Shown here piece after piece: positions 9,215 through 17,799 of a stretch of DNA of 64,000 bases. Source of the stretch: Sulfurihydrogenibium subterraneum DSM 15120 (GTDB lineage Bacteria; Aquificota; Aquificia; Aquificales; Hydrogenothermaceae). The translations under genes and the position numbers were made by a program. The stretch lies in assembly GCF_000619805.1 (NCBI RefSeq), contig NZ_JHUV01000008.1:310001-374000 (forward strand), in the 5' to 3' direction. Each line of letters starts with the position of its first letter. Positions within the stretch are counted from its first letter, which is position 1. The notes beneath the pieces were generated by a model. The model did not search any database and was not told the origin of the DNA. It saw nothing but the letters and a program-made list of their open reading frames with translations.

Positions 9215-9309
9215 ATTTATCACCTTTTAAAATTTTTATTAATTATATTTTAGGATAAATTACCCCAAATTTTTATGATAGAATTTTTTAAAAAATATGG
9301 AGGTCTTAG

Positions 9310-10074
9310 ATGAAAAGGTTTATACTTTCTATCTTATCTTTTAGTATAGTTTCTATTGCTGGTGAACAAGCGACTTTACAAAAAAATACAGAAGTACATC
9401 ACTGGAGTTATGAAGGAGAAAATGGACCAGAAAACTGGGCAAAATTAAATCCAGAATACTTTTGGTGTAGTTTAAAAAATCAATCCCCTGTGGATATTTC
9501 GGATAAATATAAAGTTCACGCAAAAATAGAAAAACTAAATATAAAATACGATAAGGCAGTTAATCCAGAAATAGTAAATAACGGTCATACCATTCAAGTA
9601 AATGTTTTAGAGGATTTTAAACTAAACATTAGAGGTAAAGAGTATCATTTAAAACAGTTTCACTTTCATACTCCAAGTGAACATACTGTAAATGGTAAGT
9701 ATTATCCATTAGAAATGCATTTAGTTCATAAAGATAAAGATGGAAATATAGCAGTTATTGGGGTTTTCTTTAAAGAAGGAAAACCAAATCCAGAGTTAGA
9801 TAAAGTGTTCAAAAATGCTTCAAAAGAGGAAGGTAGTAAAGTTTTTGATGGAAGTATAAATCTAAATGCCTTACTACCAGTTGTTAAAAATTACTATACA
9901 TACTCAGGGTCTTTAACAACTCCTCCTTGTACAGAAGGAGTTTTATGGATTGTTTTAAAACAAACTATTACCGCCTCTAACCAACAGATAGATTTATTTA
10001 AATCTATTATGAAACATCATAATAATAGACCTACTCAACCTATAAACAGCAGGTATATTTTAGAGAATAATTAA
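9310..10074 (+). CDS. secreted alpha-carbonic anhydrase
   Basis: It hydrates CO2 to bicarbonate in the periplasm and probably helps supply inorganic carbon for autotrophy. It has 254 residues with a signal peptide of about 18-20 residues (FILSILSFSIVSIAG). The mature domain begins HHWSYEGENGPENW. The zinc ligands are the histidines of LKQFHFHTPSEH and EMHLVH; SLTTPPCTEGVLW and NRPTQPINSR are family signatures. C53 (FWCSL) and C203 (PPCTEG) probably form the conserved disulfide. From memory it is nearly identical to the thermostable SspCA of Sulfurihydrogenibium sp. YO3AOP1 and clearly different from SazCA of S. azorense. The ribosome-binding site is TGGAGGTC. The 3' end overlaps bioB by 4 nt (convergent). 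Confidence 0.96.
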   Translation: MKRFILSILSFSIVSIAGEQATLQKNTEVHHWSYEGENGPENWAKLNPEYFWCSLKNQSPVDISDKYKVHAKIEKLNIKYDKAVNPEIVNNGHTIQVNVLEDFKLNIRGKEYHLKQFHFHTPSEHTVNGKYYPLEMHLVHKDKDGNIAVIGVFFKEGKPNPELDKVFKNASKEEGSKVFDGSINLNALLPVVKNYYTYSGSLTTPPCTEGVLWIVLKQTITASNQQIDLFKSIMKHHNNRPTQPINSRYILENN

Positions 10075-11084
10075 GTATTTAAAGTATTTTTGTTAAAGTT
10101 CCCTCTATTCTTTACAAGATGCCTGCCGAGTCTTCTTGCCATTTCTTCGTCTTTTCCTGGTTCTCTTCCTGCTCTGGTTAGGTATCCACCTGCCATTAAA
10201 CAGTTTGCCACTTCAAAAGCCATATCGTGATACTCTTTAAGGTTTGCTTCCCTTCCTCCACACAATCTTATTTCTGCATTTGGATTAAATAGCCTAAACA
10301 GGGCAACTATTTTCAAACACCTTAAAGGAGTTAGATTATGAGTATATCCAAGTGGTGTCCCTGGGATAGGCATTAAAAAGTTTAGAGGTATAGAATCAAC
10401 GTTTAAATCTCTGTAAGTCATTGCCAAGTCTACAATATCCTCATCAGATTCTCCCATTCCAAATATTCCACCGCTACAGGTTGAAAGTCCAACCTTTTGC
10501 ACTTTTTTTATTGTTTCGTACCTTTCTTTCCAAGTGTGAGTTGTTACAATATTTTTAAAGAATTTTTCCGACGTTTCAAGGTTGTGGTTTATTCTGTCAA
10601 CACCAGCTTCTTTTAAAAGTTTTAAATCTTCCTCATCAACAGTACCTAAAGAACAACATACTTTAACAGGATAAGTTTTGTTTATCTCTTTAACAGCTTC
10701 TGCTATTTTTGCTACTTCTTCTTTTGTTGCCCTTCTACCACTTACCACTATACAGTATCTATTTGCATTTATCATAACTGCCTTTTCTGCACCTTCAAGC
10801 ATCTGGTCTTTACTTACAAGAGAGTAAGCATTTATAGGAGTTTTAAAGTGAGAAGACTGGGCACAGAAAGAACAGTCTTCACTACAAGCTCCATTTTTTG
10901 CATTTATAAGACTACAAAACTCCATCTGATTCTTAAAAACAGCCTCTCTAACTTTAGCCGCTTCTTCAACCAAGTCCATCACATACTGGTCATCTATGGA
11001 TAATATCTTTAAACCATCTTCCTTTGTTAACTTTTCACCATTTAAAACCCTTTCCGCAAGACCTTTTATAAAATTCAATTCCAT
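10071..11084 (-). CDS. bioB: biotin synthase
   Basis: BioB is a radical-SAM enzyme that inserts sulfur into dethiobiotin to make biotin. It has 337 residues. The [4Fe-4S]-SAM motif is NGACSEDCSFCAQSSHF (CxxxCxxC) near residues 65-80. Other conserved segments are YCIVVSGRRAT, DRINHNLETSEKF, TCSGGIFGMGES (with the Cys that helps hold the [2Fe-2S] cluster) and EIRLCGGREANL. The start is ATG at 11084 with GGAGAAG upstream. Biotin is needed here by the carboxylase encoded at 32970-34316. Confidence 0.97.
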   Translation of the reverse strand: MELNFIKGLAERVLNGEKLTKEDGLKILSIDDQYVMDLVEEAAKVREAVFKNQMEFCSLINAKNGACSEDCSFCAQSSHFKTPINAYSLVSKDQMLEGAEKAVMINANRYCIVVSGRRATKEEVAKIAEAVKEINKTYPVKVCCSLGTVDEEDLKLLKEAGVDRINHNLETSEKFFKNIVTTHTWKERYETIKKVQKVGLSTCSGGIFGMGESDEDIVDLAMTYRDLNVDSIPLNFLMPIPGTPLGYTHNLTPLRCLKIVALFRLFNPNAEIRLCGGREANLKEYHDMAFEVANCLMAGGYLTRAGREPGKDEEMARRLGRHLVKNRGNFNKNTLNT

Positions 11085-11141
11085 CTTCTCCTCTTTGTGT
11101 TAACCATTTATTTTAAAATAGTTTACCACCTAAAAAGAAGA

Positions 11142-11170
11142 TTTACAACATTAAAAAATTCCTGTATAAT
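11142..11170 (+). promoter_or_regulatory. sigma-70-type promoter for the atpB-usp-atpE operon
   Basis: TTTACA (11142-11147) and TATAAT (11165-11170) are separated by exactly 17 bp. The atpB TTG start is about 42 bp downstream of the -10 box. This is one of the clearest promoters in the window. Confidence 0.65.
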
Positions 11171-11211
11171 ATTTCAAAGATAGTGAGTAAATTATCAGAT
11201 GGAGGAAAAAG

Positions 11212-11841
11212 TTGGAACTTCAAACCCATGTAATTATGGCGGTTATTGTTGTAATAGCAGTACCGATACTTTTTTCAATTTTAGCTAAAAAACCTTCTTT
11301 AATTCCAACACCAATTCAAAACATATTTGAAATCTATATTCAGTTTATAGATAATTTAATAAAAGAAAATATGGGAGAAAAAGGTAGAAAGTACTTTACG
11401 CTTATAGCTGCAATTGGTTTGTTTGTATTTTTCGGAAACCTTCTTGGTATGATTCCTGGCTTTGAATCTCCGACTGCTAACTTAAATACAACTATGGCTT
11501 TGGCTTTAATGGTGTTTTTCATATACAACTTTGAAGGTATAAGAGAACAAGGTTTAAACTACTTCAAACACTTTTTAGGTCCTGTTCCTGCTATGGCTCC
11601 TGTATTTGTTATAATAGAGCTGTTAAGCCATTTAAGCAGACCTGTTACCCTTGCTTTGCGTCTTTTTGCAAACATGACAGGTGGAGAGCTTGTTAGCGTT
11701 GTTTTAATAATGCTTGTTCCATTCTTAGTTCCAATGCCTGTAATGTTAATACACCTTATTGCTGTATTTTTACAAACTTACGTTTTCGTTGTTTTAACAA
11801 CTGTTTATATAGCTGGAGCTATTACTCACGTTGAACATTAA
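11212..11841 (+). CDS. atpB: F-type ATP synthase subunit a
   Basis: Subunit a forms the proton half-channels of the F0 motor in the inner membrane. It has 209 residues and five or more hydrophobic helices. The essential arginine is in the helix LSRPVTLALRLFANMTGGEL (about residues 145-165), and FIELLSHLSRPV with FLQTYVFVVLTTVYI completes the a/c interface. TTG at 11212 follows GGAGGAAAA. It is shorter than E. coli subunit a (271 residues), mainly at the N-terminus. Only atpB and atpE are here; the rest of the complex must be encoded elsewhere. Confidence 0.95.
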   Translation: MELQTHVIMAVIVVIAVPILFSILAKKPSLIPTPIQNIFEIYIQFIDNLIKENMGEKGRKYFTLIAAIGLFVFFGNLLGMIPGFESPTANLNTTMALALMVFFIYNFEGIREQGLNYFKHFLGPVPAMAPVFVIIELLSHLSRPVTLALRLFANMTGGELVSVVLIMLVPFLVPMPVMLIHLIAVFLQTYVFVVLTTVYIAGAITHVEH

Positions 11842-11851
11842 TGGAGGGACT

Positions 11852-12250
11852 ATGGTAGAAATTAAAAAGATATTGGTTAATATACAGTTTGATGGTGCGT
11901 CTCTAAAAGCTTTAGAATTGGCAAAAGATTTAGCTAAGAAGTATAATAGTCAGCTTGTAGTATTCCACGAAATAGTTGACGTTTATATGATGAAAAAAGT
12001 AGCTACGAGTTTCGGAATGCCAGTTCCTCCAGATACAGACGAAAAAAGTAAAAAAAGTGCTTTAGAAAAAATAGAAGATTTATTAGCAGATTTTAATGGA
12101 GATAAAAAGGTCATAGTTGATATATCAGGAAGAGTGAAAGATGCTTTACCTAAGTTTGTAAGCGAAGAAAAGCCAGATTTACTCATCATAACAGATGATT
12201 ACGAATACATAAATAAAAAAGTCAACGTAAATACATTAATTGTAAAATAA
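11852..12250 (+). CDS. universal-stress-protein-like small protein between atpB and atpE
   Basis: This 132-residue soluble protein starts at ATG 11852 behind a GGAGGG site; the TTG at 11831 inside atpB is a less likely start. The N-terminus ([20 protein letters not shown], then NSQLVVFHEIVDVY) and the later GRVKDALPKFVSEEKPDLLIITDD match the alpha/beta Usp fold. The last strand is VNTLIVK, as in Usp proteins (normally PVLVVR). The usual ATP-binding loop G-x2-G-x9-G-S/T is not present; where it should be there is ITDDYEYINKKVNVNT. It may therefore be a non-ATP-binding Usp. Its place in the atp operon suggests a role with F0, but this is inference. Confidence 0.75.
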   Translation: MVEIKKILVNIQFDGASLKALELAKDLAKKYNSQLVVFHEIVDVYMMKKVATSFGMPVPPDTDEKSKKSALEKIEDLLADFNGDKKVIVDISGRVKDALPKFVSEEKPDLLIITDDYEYINKKVNVNTLIVK

Positions 12251-12276
12251 ATCACTTATAGGAGGTTGTATAAATA

Positions 12277-12621
12277 ATGGTTAAGTTTTCAAGAGTGTTA
12301 ATGCTGATGGTACTTGCAGGAACAGTCTCAGCAGCTTTTGCAGCTGAAGGAGACCCAATGGCAAGAGCTGTATTCTACGGTGCGTTGGCTATCGGTGCAG
12401 GTGTAGCTATCGGTGCAGCTGCTGGTGGAGGTGCTGCAGGTTTAGGTAATGCGATAAGAGGTGTTCTAGAAGGAATGGCAAGAAACCCAAACATGGGTCC
12501 AAAGCTCTTAACAACTATGTTTATTGGTATGGCATTAATTGAAACATTCGTTCTTTACGCATTATTAATTGCTATTATCTTCATCTTTACAGGAATATTT
12601 GACTCTAAAGCAGGGTTCTAA
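12277..12621 (+). CDS. atpE: F-type ATP synthase subunit c with a cleavable-looking N-terminal signal
   Basis: Subunit c forms the rotating ring of F0. The translation is 114 residues, about 30-35 longer than E. coli AtpE (79). The extra part is an N-terminal signal-peptide-like segment: [19 protein letters not shown], with a possible cleavage site at AFA/A. The mature hairpin contains [21 protein letters not shown], the polar loop ARNPNMG, and the ion-carrying Glu in [12 protein letters not shown]. The Gln/Ser/Thr set of sodium-binding rings is not seen, so protons are the likely ion. Signal-bearing c subunits have been described for Aquifex aeolicus. Ribosome-binding site AGGAGG. Confidence 0.96.
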   Translation: MVKFSRVLMLMVLAGTVSAAFAAEGDPMARAVFYGALAIGAGVAIGAAAGGGAAGLGNAIRGVLEGMARNPNMGPKLLTTMFIGMALIETFVLYALLIAIIFIFTGIFDSKAGF

Positions 12622-12643
12622 TATAATATCTTATTCATCTAAC

Positions 12644-12674
12644 AAGGCAGCTTATAGCTGCCTTATTTTATTTT
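12644..12674 (+). terminator. rho-independent terminator after atpE
   Basis: A perfect 8-bp stem AAGGCAGC / GCTGCCTT with loop TTATA (12644-12664) is followed by ATTTTATTTT. It separates the atp genes from the rpmH operon. Confidence 0.85.
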
Positions 12675-12689
12675 AAGGAGGTTGTCAAT

Positions 12690-12833
12690 ATGGCAAATAT
12701 GAAAGCAAAATCTCATCTTTCTAACAAAAAAAGAAAGAGAGTATCTGGATTTTTAGCAAGAATGAGAACTAAATCTGGAAGAAAAATAATAGCAAGAAGA
12801 AGGGCAAAAGGAAGAAAGCGTTTAGCTGCTTGA
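12690..12833 (+). CDS. rpmH: 50S ribosomal protein L34
   Basis: L34 is a very basic 47-residue component of the large ribosomal subunit. The ATG at 12690 follows a strong AAGGAGG. The C-terminal part [20 protein letters not shown] and [12 protein letters not shown] is the standard L34 signature; the first ~12 residues ([12 protein letters not shown]) differ from the common MKRTYQPS start. The TGA stop overlaps an ATG (TGATG) that is the probable start of rnpA. The order rpmH-rnpA-yidD-yidC-mnmE is the classic bacterial arrangement. Confidence 0.95.
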   Translation: MANMKAKSHLSNKKRKRVSGFLARMRTKSGRKIIARRRAKGRKRLAA

Positions 12834-13173
12834 TGGAAACGTTAAAAAAAAAGATATCCAAGATGTGTTTAAAGCTGGAAGTAAAATCAGCAATCAATAC
12901 TTTTATGTAGTGTTTAAAAAAAATCAAATCGGTTATTCAAGGTTTGCTTTTGTTGCATCTAAAAAAGTTTTTAAGAAATCTACTCAAAGAAATAGGGTAA
13001 AAAGACTTTTAAGGGAAGCTGTAAGGCTTCTCTTACCTAAACTAAATCTTTTAAGTTGTGATATTATATTCGTTGGAAAAGTTGAAATACTTAATTTAAA
13101 ATCTTATCAACTAAAAGAGAATTTGAAAGGTATTTTAGAAAAACTGGAAAAAGAATGTTTAGCAAACTCTTAA
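12833..13173 (+). CDS. rnpA: RNase P protein component, apparently needing a -1 frameshift near its start
   Basis: RnpA is the protein subunit of the tRNA 5'-processing ribozyme RNase P. The long open frame begins only at GTG 12865, with no Shine-Dalgarno sequence, and would lack the first dozen family residues. Upstream in that frame the codons still read LKKKDIQD, matching the family pattern LKKR-DFQ-VFK. The natural start, ATG 12833 (TGATG overlap with rpmH), is one frame away. The two frames join across nine A residues at 12844-12852, containing the heptamer A AAA AAG at 12847-12853. With a -1 shift there the product is [18 protein letters not shown] and so on, 113 residues, the usual length. 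The signature [12 protein letters not shown] is intact. Alternatives are polymerase slippage, a sequencing error or a shortened GTG-initiated protein. Confidence 0.85.
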
Positions 13174-13364
13174 TAAATTTAATAAAACTTTATCAAAAGT
13201 ATATATCTCCGTTAAAAAAGCCATCGTGTAGATTTTACCCTTCTTGTTCTAACTACGCTATCCTTGCGATAGAAAAGTATGGTTTTTTTAAAGGTAGTTT
13301 AAAGGCTATATGGAGAGTTTTACGGTGTAATCCTTTTTCAAAAGGTGGAGTTGATTATCCTTAA
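13155..13364 (+). CDS. yidD: membrane protein insertion efficiency factor YidD
   Basis: YidD is a small membrane-associated protein that assists insertion of membrane proteins by YidC. It has 69 residues with an amphipathic N-terminus ([18 protein letters not shown]), the signature [39 protein letters not shown] and a terminal DYP. The ATG at 13155 overlaps the end of rnpA by 19 nt, and yidC follows after 14 bp. Confidence 0.96.
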   Translation: MFSKLLINLIKLYQKYISPLKKPSCRFYPSCSNYAILAIEKYGFFKGSLKAIWRVLRCNPFSKGGVDYP

Positions 13365-13378
13365 AGTGAGGTGAGAAA

Positions 13379-14923
13379 ATGCAGCAGGAAGATATGCAAA
13401 AACGAATGTTAATATTCTTTGCAGTTATATCATTTTTATTTATAAGTTTTTCTTTAGTAAGTCAATATCTTTTTCCAGAAAAGAAAAAAGAAAACGTACA
13501 GTCAGTACAAAAACAAGAAGCTACCAATCAAAATACTCCAATACATACATCGGGTAATTTTGATTTAATCCTAACTAATGAAAGGTTTAATTTAGGCAAT
13601 TCCAAAAATATTAAGGTAAATACAAAGTTTGGTTATGTTGAATTTACTCCATTTGGAGGAAGGATAACTTCTGTTTACGTTGAGAAGTATAATCACGATA
13701 TGATTAGTGATTTTTCAAAGAAAAATAAAGTATTTATAGGAGAGCTGATAACCTCTAATCCAGATTTAACAAAAATACTAAACTTTTCAGAGTATACAGT
13801 ATCACAAAGCGATAAAACAATTACATTTAAATTAGAAAAAGAAAATGTAAGTATAGAAAAGATTTATACTATTACAGATGATGGTGTTATAAATTTATCT
13901 GTAAAAACTAAAGGTATAGAGAACACTGCTGTAGCATTACTATCAGGAATCTCTTTAAATTCTGAGGGTTCTTTTGGACACGAAGGTGCAATCATAAAAA
14001 CTGATAAAGAATTAATTAAAGTAGATAAGGATTTACAACAATCTAAAGTTATAAGAGACAACATCTTGTGGGCAGGGGAAGAAAATAAATACTTTTTACA
14101 AATATTTGCTTCTAAAAATGGAACTAATACAGTTAATATAATTCCTGTAGCTAAAGATACTACAGCTGTATTAGTTAACATAAGCCCAGATTTTGAAGGT
14201 TTTATTTACAGCGGTGCTAAACTTTACTCAACCTTAGGACAGATAACGGATTACTACAAGAACCTTTGGAAAGTAGATTTAGACTTAAGAAGCAGTATAG
14301 ATTTTGGATTTTTTGGAATACTTGGAAAACCTTTATTTTTACTTCTACACTTTTTCTACACTTACATCCCTAACTGGGGCGTGGCTATAATCATTCTTAC
14401 TATTTTAATAAGGATACTATTCTTCCCACTGAACCACAAATCTCTAAAAGCTATGAAAAAGATGGCGGATTTAGCTCCAGAAATAGAAAAATTAAAGAAA
14501 AAGTACGCAAAAGACCCTCAAAAACTCCAAGAAGAGATAATGAAACTTTATGCAGAAGCTGGAGCAAATCCAATGAGTGGTTGCTTACCTATTCTTGTTC
14601 AAATTCCTGTATTTATAGCTTTATACAATGTGCTTATGGTTACGGTAGAGCTAAAAAATGCACCATTTATTCTCTGGATAAAAGACTTATCCGATAAAGA
14701 CCCTTACTACATACTACCTATTTTAATGGGTCTATCTATGGTAGCTCAACAGTGGATAACACCTTCCTCAGATAAAAATCAAAAGATGATTATGTATATA
14801 ATGGCAGGTGTGTTTACGTTTATGTTTATGAACTTTCCTGCAGGACTTGTTTTATATTGGTTTACGAATAATATATTAGGATTAATACAGAGCTTCATCA
14901 TTAATAAAAATATGAAGAAATGA
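13379..14923 (+). CDS. yidC: membrane protein insertase YidC
   Basis: YidC inserts and folds inner-membrane proteins, alone or with SecYEG; F0 subunit c is a classic client in E. coli. It has 514 residues. An N-terminal anchor (MLIFFAVISFLFISFSLV) is followed by a Gram-negative-type periplasmic beta-sandwich (about residues 50-290), then the insertase core with FYTYIPNWGVAIIILTILIRI, the hydrophilic-groove Arg in that helix, PLNHKSLKAMKKM, and GCLPILVQIPVFIALYNVL. Ribosome-binding site GTGAGGTGAG. The stop overlaps the mnmE ATG. Confidence 0.97.
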   Translation: MQQEDMQKRMLIFFAVISFLFISFSLVSQYLFPEKKKENVQSVQKQEATNQNTPIHTSGNFDLILTNERFNLGNSKNIKVNTKFGYVEFTPFGGRITSVYVEKYNHDMISDFSKKNKVFIGELITSNPDLTKILNFSEYTVSQSDKTITFKLEKENVSIEKIYTITDDGVINLSVKTKGIENTAVALLSGISLNSEGSFGHEGAIIKTDKELIKVDKDLQQSKVIRDNILWAGEENKYFLQIFASKNGTNTVNIIPVAKDTTAVLVNISPDFEGFIYSGAKLYSTLGQITDYYKNLWKVDLDLRSSIDFGFFGILGKPLFLLLHFFYTYIPNWGVAIIILTILIRILFFPLNHKSLKAMKKMADLAPEIEKLKKKYAKDPQKLQEEIMKLYAEAGANPMSGCLPILVQIPVFIALYNVLMVTVELKNAPFILWIKDLSDKDPYYILPILMGLSMVAQQWITPSSDKNQKMIMYIMAGVFTFMFMNFPAGLVLYWFTNNILGLIQSFIINKNMKK

Positions 14924-16263
14924 AAAAAGATACTATCGTAGCAAACGCAACCCCACTTATCCCATCAGCTGTAGGAATAGTTCGGATAAGTGGGGAAAAC
15001 GCTCTAAAAATAGGAAATCAAATTTTTACACTACCCAAAGAAATACAAGAAAGAAAAGCTTACTTTGGAAAAATAATAGACTTAGATGGATCTGTTTTAG
15101 ATGAAGGATTATTTATATACTTTAAAGCTCCTAAAAGTTTTACAGGGGAAGATGTTGTAGAAATTTATCCCCACGGAAGCGTTCCTGTTATTAAAAAAAT
15201 TATAGAAAATGTTATAGCTTTGGGAGGAAGGTTAGCCAATCCCGGAGAGTTTACTTACCGTGCCTTTTTGAATGGTAAAATAGACTTAACCCAAGCAGAA
15301 GCAATAGCAGACCTTATATCTGCAAAAACAGAAAAAGCATCAAAAGCAGCTGTAAAGATACTTGAAGGTAAACTTTCAAAACAGATTAATGCTTTAAAAG
15401 AGACTTTATTAAATTTAATATCATTAATAGAGGCAGAGATAAACTTTCCAGAAGATGTCGAAGAAATAGATTCTCAGTTGATTGTAGAAAGTTTATTAAA
15501 TTTAGAAAAATCGATAGATAAATTACTTGGATCTTACAAAAAAGGTAATTTAATAAAAGAAGGAATAAAACTAGCAATAGTTGGAAGACCAAACGTTGGA
15601 AAGTCTTCACTTTTTAACGCATTAGTCGGATATGAAAGGTCAATAGTATCAGAATATCAAGGGACAACCAGAGATTTTATAGAAGAAACCTTAAAGATAA
15701 AAGATATTCCTGTAATTTTACTTGATACAGCTGGTATAAGAGAAACGGCAGAGTATATAGAAAAATTAGGAATAGAAAGGTCCAAACAAAAAATAGAAGA
15801 GGCAGATATTATTCTTTTTGTTATAGATGGGTCTGAGGGTTTTACAGATGAAGATAAAAAAATATACGATGAAATTAAAAATAAAACTCATATCGTTGTA
15901 ATAAACAAAGCAGATTTGATAACAAAACCACTTGATATTTTTGAAAAATCTGATATTATAATATATACTAGCACTATCACACTTCAAGGAATAAAAGATT
16001 TAGAAGAAAAAATCGTAGAAATTCTAGGAATTACAGAAACTGAAGACGAAATTTTTATTAATCTCAGACATTATACACTTTTAAAACAAGCAATAGAAAA
16101 AATAGAAAAAATATTGGTAAATATACAATTCTTAATAGAAAACAAAGAAATACTTATGTTAGATTTACAAGAAGTACTTAACTATTTAGAAGAGATAGTA
16201 GGACAGATAACTACAGAAGATGTTTTAGGTAATATTTTCAGTAAATTCTGCATAGGTAAATAA
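14920..16263 (+). CDS. mnmE: tRNA uridine-5-carboxymethylaminomethyl modification GTPase
   Basis: MnmE, with MnmG, modifies the wobble uridine of several tRNAs using a tetrahydrofolate-bound carbon unit. It has 447 residues: an N-terminal folate-binding domain ([22 protein letters not shown]), a central helical region, and a G domain with [14 protein letters not shown] (G1), the switch [15 protein letters not shown] (G3) and NKAD (G4). The canonical C-terminal FCIGK is present. The ATG overlaps the yidC stop by 4 nt. mnmA, which thiolates the same position, is at 38500. Confidence 0.97.
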   Translation: MKKDTIVANATPLIPSAVGIVRISGENALKIGNQIFTLPKEIQERKAYFGKIIDLDGSVLDEGLFIYFKAPKSFTGEDVVEIYPHGSVPVIKKIIENVIALGGRLANPGEFTYRAFLNGKIDLTQAEAIADLISAKTEKASKAAVKILEGKLSKQINALKETLLNLISLIEAEINFPEDVEEIDSQLIVESLLNLEKSIDKLLGSYKKGNLIKEGIKLAIVGRPNVGKSSLFNALVGYERSIVSEYQGTTRDFIEETLKIKDIPVILLDTAGIRETAEYIEKLGIERSKQKIEEADIILFVIDGSEGFTDEDKKIYDEIKNKTHIVVINKADLITKPLDIFEKSDIIIYTSTITLQGIKDLEEKIVEILGITETEDEIFINLRHYTLLKQAIEKIEKILVNIQFLIENKEILMLDLQEVLNYLEEIVGQITTEDVLGNIFSKFCIGK

Positions 16264-16283
16264 AACTAACCCAAGGAGGCATC

Positions 16284-17552
16284 ATGGATTTAGCTACATT
16301 AACACCAGAAAAATTAAAGGAAATGACTTTAGCAGAACTTAGGAAAATCGGAGAAGAATTAGAATTAGAAAGAGTAACAGGACTAAAAAAAGAAGAACTT
16401 ATACAAAAAATTTTAGAGAAGAAGGAAGAAAAAGAAGGTTTAATGAAAATAAACGGTGTTTTAGAGGTTCTTCCGGAAGGTTTTGGATTTATAAGATTTT
16501 TAGAAAATAATTACGCTCCAAGTCCTTCTGACGTTTATGTATCTCCATACCAGATAAAGAAAACAGGTTTAAAAACAGGAGACACAATAATAGGTGTAGC
16601 AAGGAATCCAAAAGAAGGGGAAAAATACAGAGCGTTAGTTAGGATAGATAAAGTCGGAGGTCTTCATCCGGATGATTTAAAGAAAAGAGTATCTTTTGAT
16701 AAACTAATACCTTATCATCCTACTGAAAGATTTAACCTTGAGTATGATCCTTCTGACCTTTCAACAAGGGTCGTAAGTTTAGTTGCACCGATAGGTAAAG
16801 GTCAAAGAGGTTTAATAGTTGCACCACCGAAGGCAGGTAAAACAGTTTTAATTCAAAGACTTGCAAAAGCTATAATAAGGAATCATCCAGAAGTAGTATT
16901 AATAATACTTCTTATAGACGAAAGACCGGAAGAAGTTACAGAGATGAGAAGGATTGTTGGATCCGGAGCTGAGGTAGTTGCGTCTACTTTTGATGAACCA
17001 CCAGAAAGACACATTCAAATATCTGAACTTGTAATTGAAAAAGCTAAAAGGTTAGTTGAAGAAGGTAGAGACGTTGTAATACTTCTTGATTCTATGACAA
17101 GACTTGCAAGAGCTTCTAACTCGGTTACACCACCATCTGGAAGGGTTTTATCTGGAGGTATTGAAGCAACCGCATTACAAAGACCTAAAAAGTTTTTTGG
17201 AGCAGCAAGAAACATAGAAGATGGAGGAAGTCTTACAATACTGGCAACAGCTTTAGTTGAAACAGGTTCAAGAATGGACGATGTTATATTTGAAGAGTTT
17301 AAAGGTACAGGTAATATGGAACTTTACCTTGACAGAAGACTTATGGAGAAAAGAATCTTCCCTGCTATAAATATTGCAAAATCTGGGACAAGAAAAGAAG
17401 AACTATTGGTTAAAGATTGGGAATTACAGAGACTTTGGATACTTAGAAAATTCTTATCTACTATGGACGAAGTAGAAGCTATGGAATTTTTACTCAGCAA
17501 ACTATCTAAGTTTAAAACTAATGAAGAGTTTTTAAAATCTATGAACGCATAA
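16284..17552 (+). CDS. rho: transcription termination factor Rho
   Basis: Rho is the hexameric RNA-dependent ATPase that ends transcription. It has 422 residues. The N-terminal helical domain ([20 protein letters not shown]) is followed by the RNA-binding OSB fold with EGFGFIR and then the motor: [17 protein letters not shown] (Walker A), [12 protein letters not shown] (Walker B), the Q-loop region [21 protein letters not shown] and the R-loop SGTRKEELL. Ribosome-binding site AAGGAGG. It sits 20 bp after mnmE, so it may share that transcript. Confidence 0.98.
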   Translation: MDLATLTPEKLKEMTLAELRKIGEELELERVTGLKKEELIQKILEKKEEKEGLMKINGVLEVLPEGFGFIRFLENNYAPSPSDVYVSPYQIKKTGLKTGDTIIGVARNPKEGEKYRALVRIDKVGGLHPDDLKKRVSFDKLIPYHPTERFNLEYDPSDLSTRVVSLVAPIGKGQRGLIVAPPKAGKTVLIQRLAKAIIRNHPEVVLIILLIDERPEEVTEMRRIVGSGAEVVASTFDEPPERHIQISELVIEKAKRLVEEGRDVVILLDSMTRLARASNSVTPPSGRVLSGGIEATALQRPKKFFGAARNIEDGGSLTILATALVETGSRMDDVIFEEFKGTGNMELYLDRRLMEKRIFPAINIAKSGTRKEELLVKDWELQRLWILRKFLSTMDEVEAMEFLLSKLSKFKTNEEFLKSMNA

Positions 17553-17601
17553 ATTTTGGTATAATATTAATTTCAAATTTTTTAGAATAGGAGGATTTAA
17601 A

Positions 17602-17796
17602 TTGAAGAAAGGAATACATCCAGAGTTAAAATTAACAAAGTTTTCTTGTGGTTGTGGGAATGAGTTTGAAATCTATACCGTTAAAGGTGGAGTGGTTCAC
17701 CTTGAAGTATGTAACAACTGTCACCCATTTTACACTGGAAAATTAAGAATTAAGCCTAAATTTTTAGAATTACAAGGACAAGTAGCAGAAAAGTAA
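17602..17796 (+). CDS. rpmE: 50S ribosomal protein L31 (zinc-binding type)
   Basis: L31 is a small protein linking the ribosomal subunits. It has 64 residues starting at TTG 17602 after AGGAGG. Four cysteines (SCGCGNEF, with [12 protein letters not shown]) form the CxC...CxxC zinc site of the C+ type L31. A TATAAT at 17560-17565 suggests its own promoter, but no good -35 was found. prfA begins 3 nt after its stop. Confidence 0.96.
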   Translation: MKKGIHPELKLTKFSCGCGNEFEIYTVKGGVVHLEVCNNCHPFYTGKLRIKPKFLELQGQVAEK

Positions 17797-17799
17797 TTA

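Noticed and set aside
12865-13173. rnpA taken simply as a GTG-started 102-residue gene
   Set aside because: Conserved N-terminal residues continue upstream of the GTG, there is no Shine-Dalgarno sequence before it, and an ATG in the right place exists one frame away.
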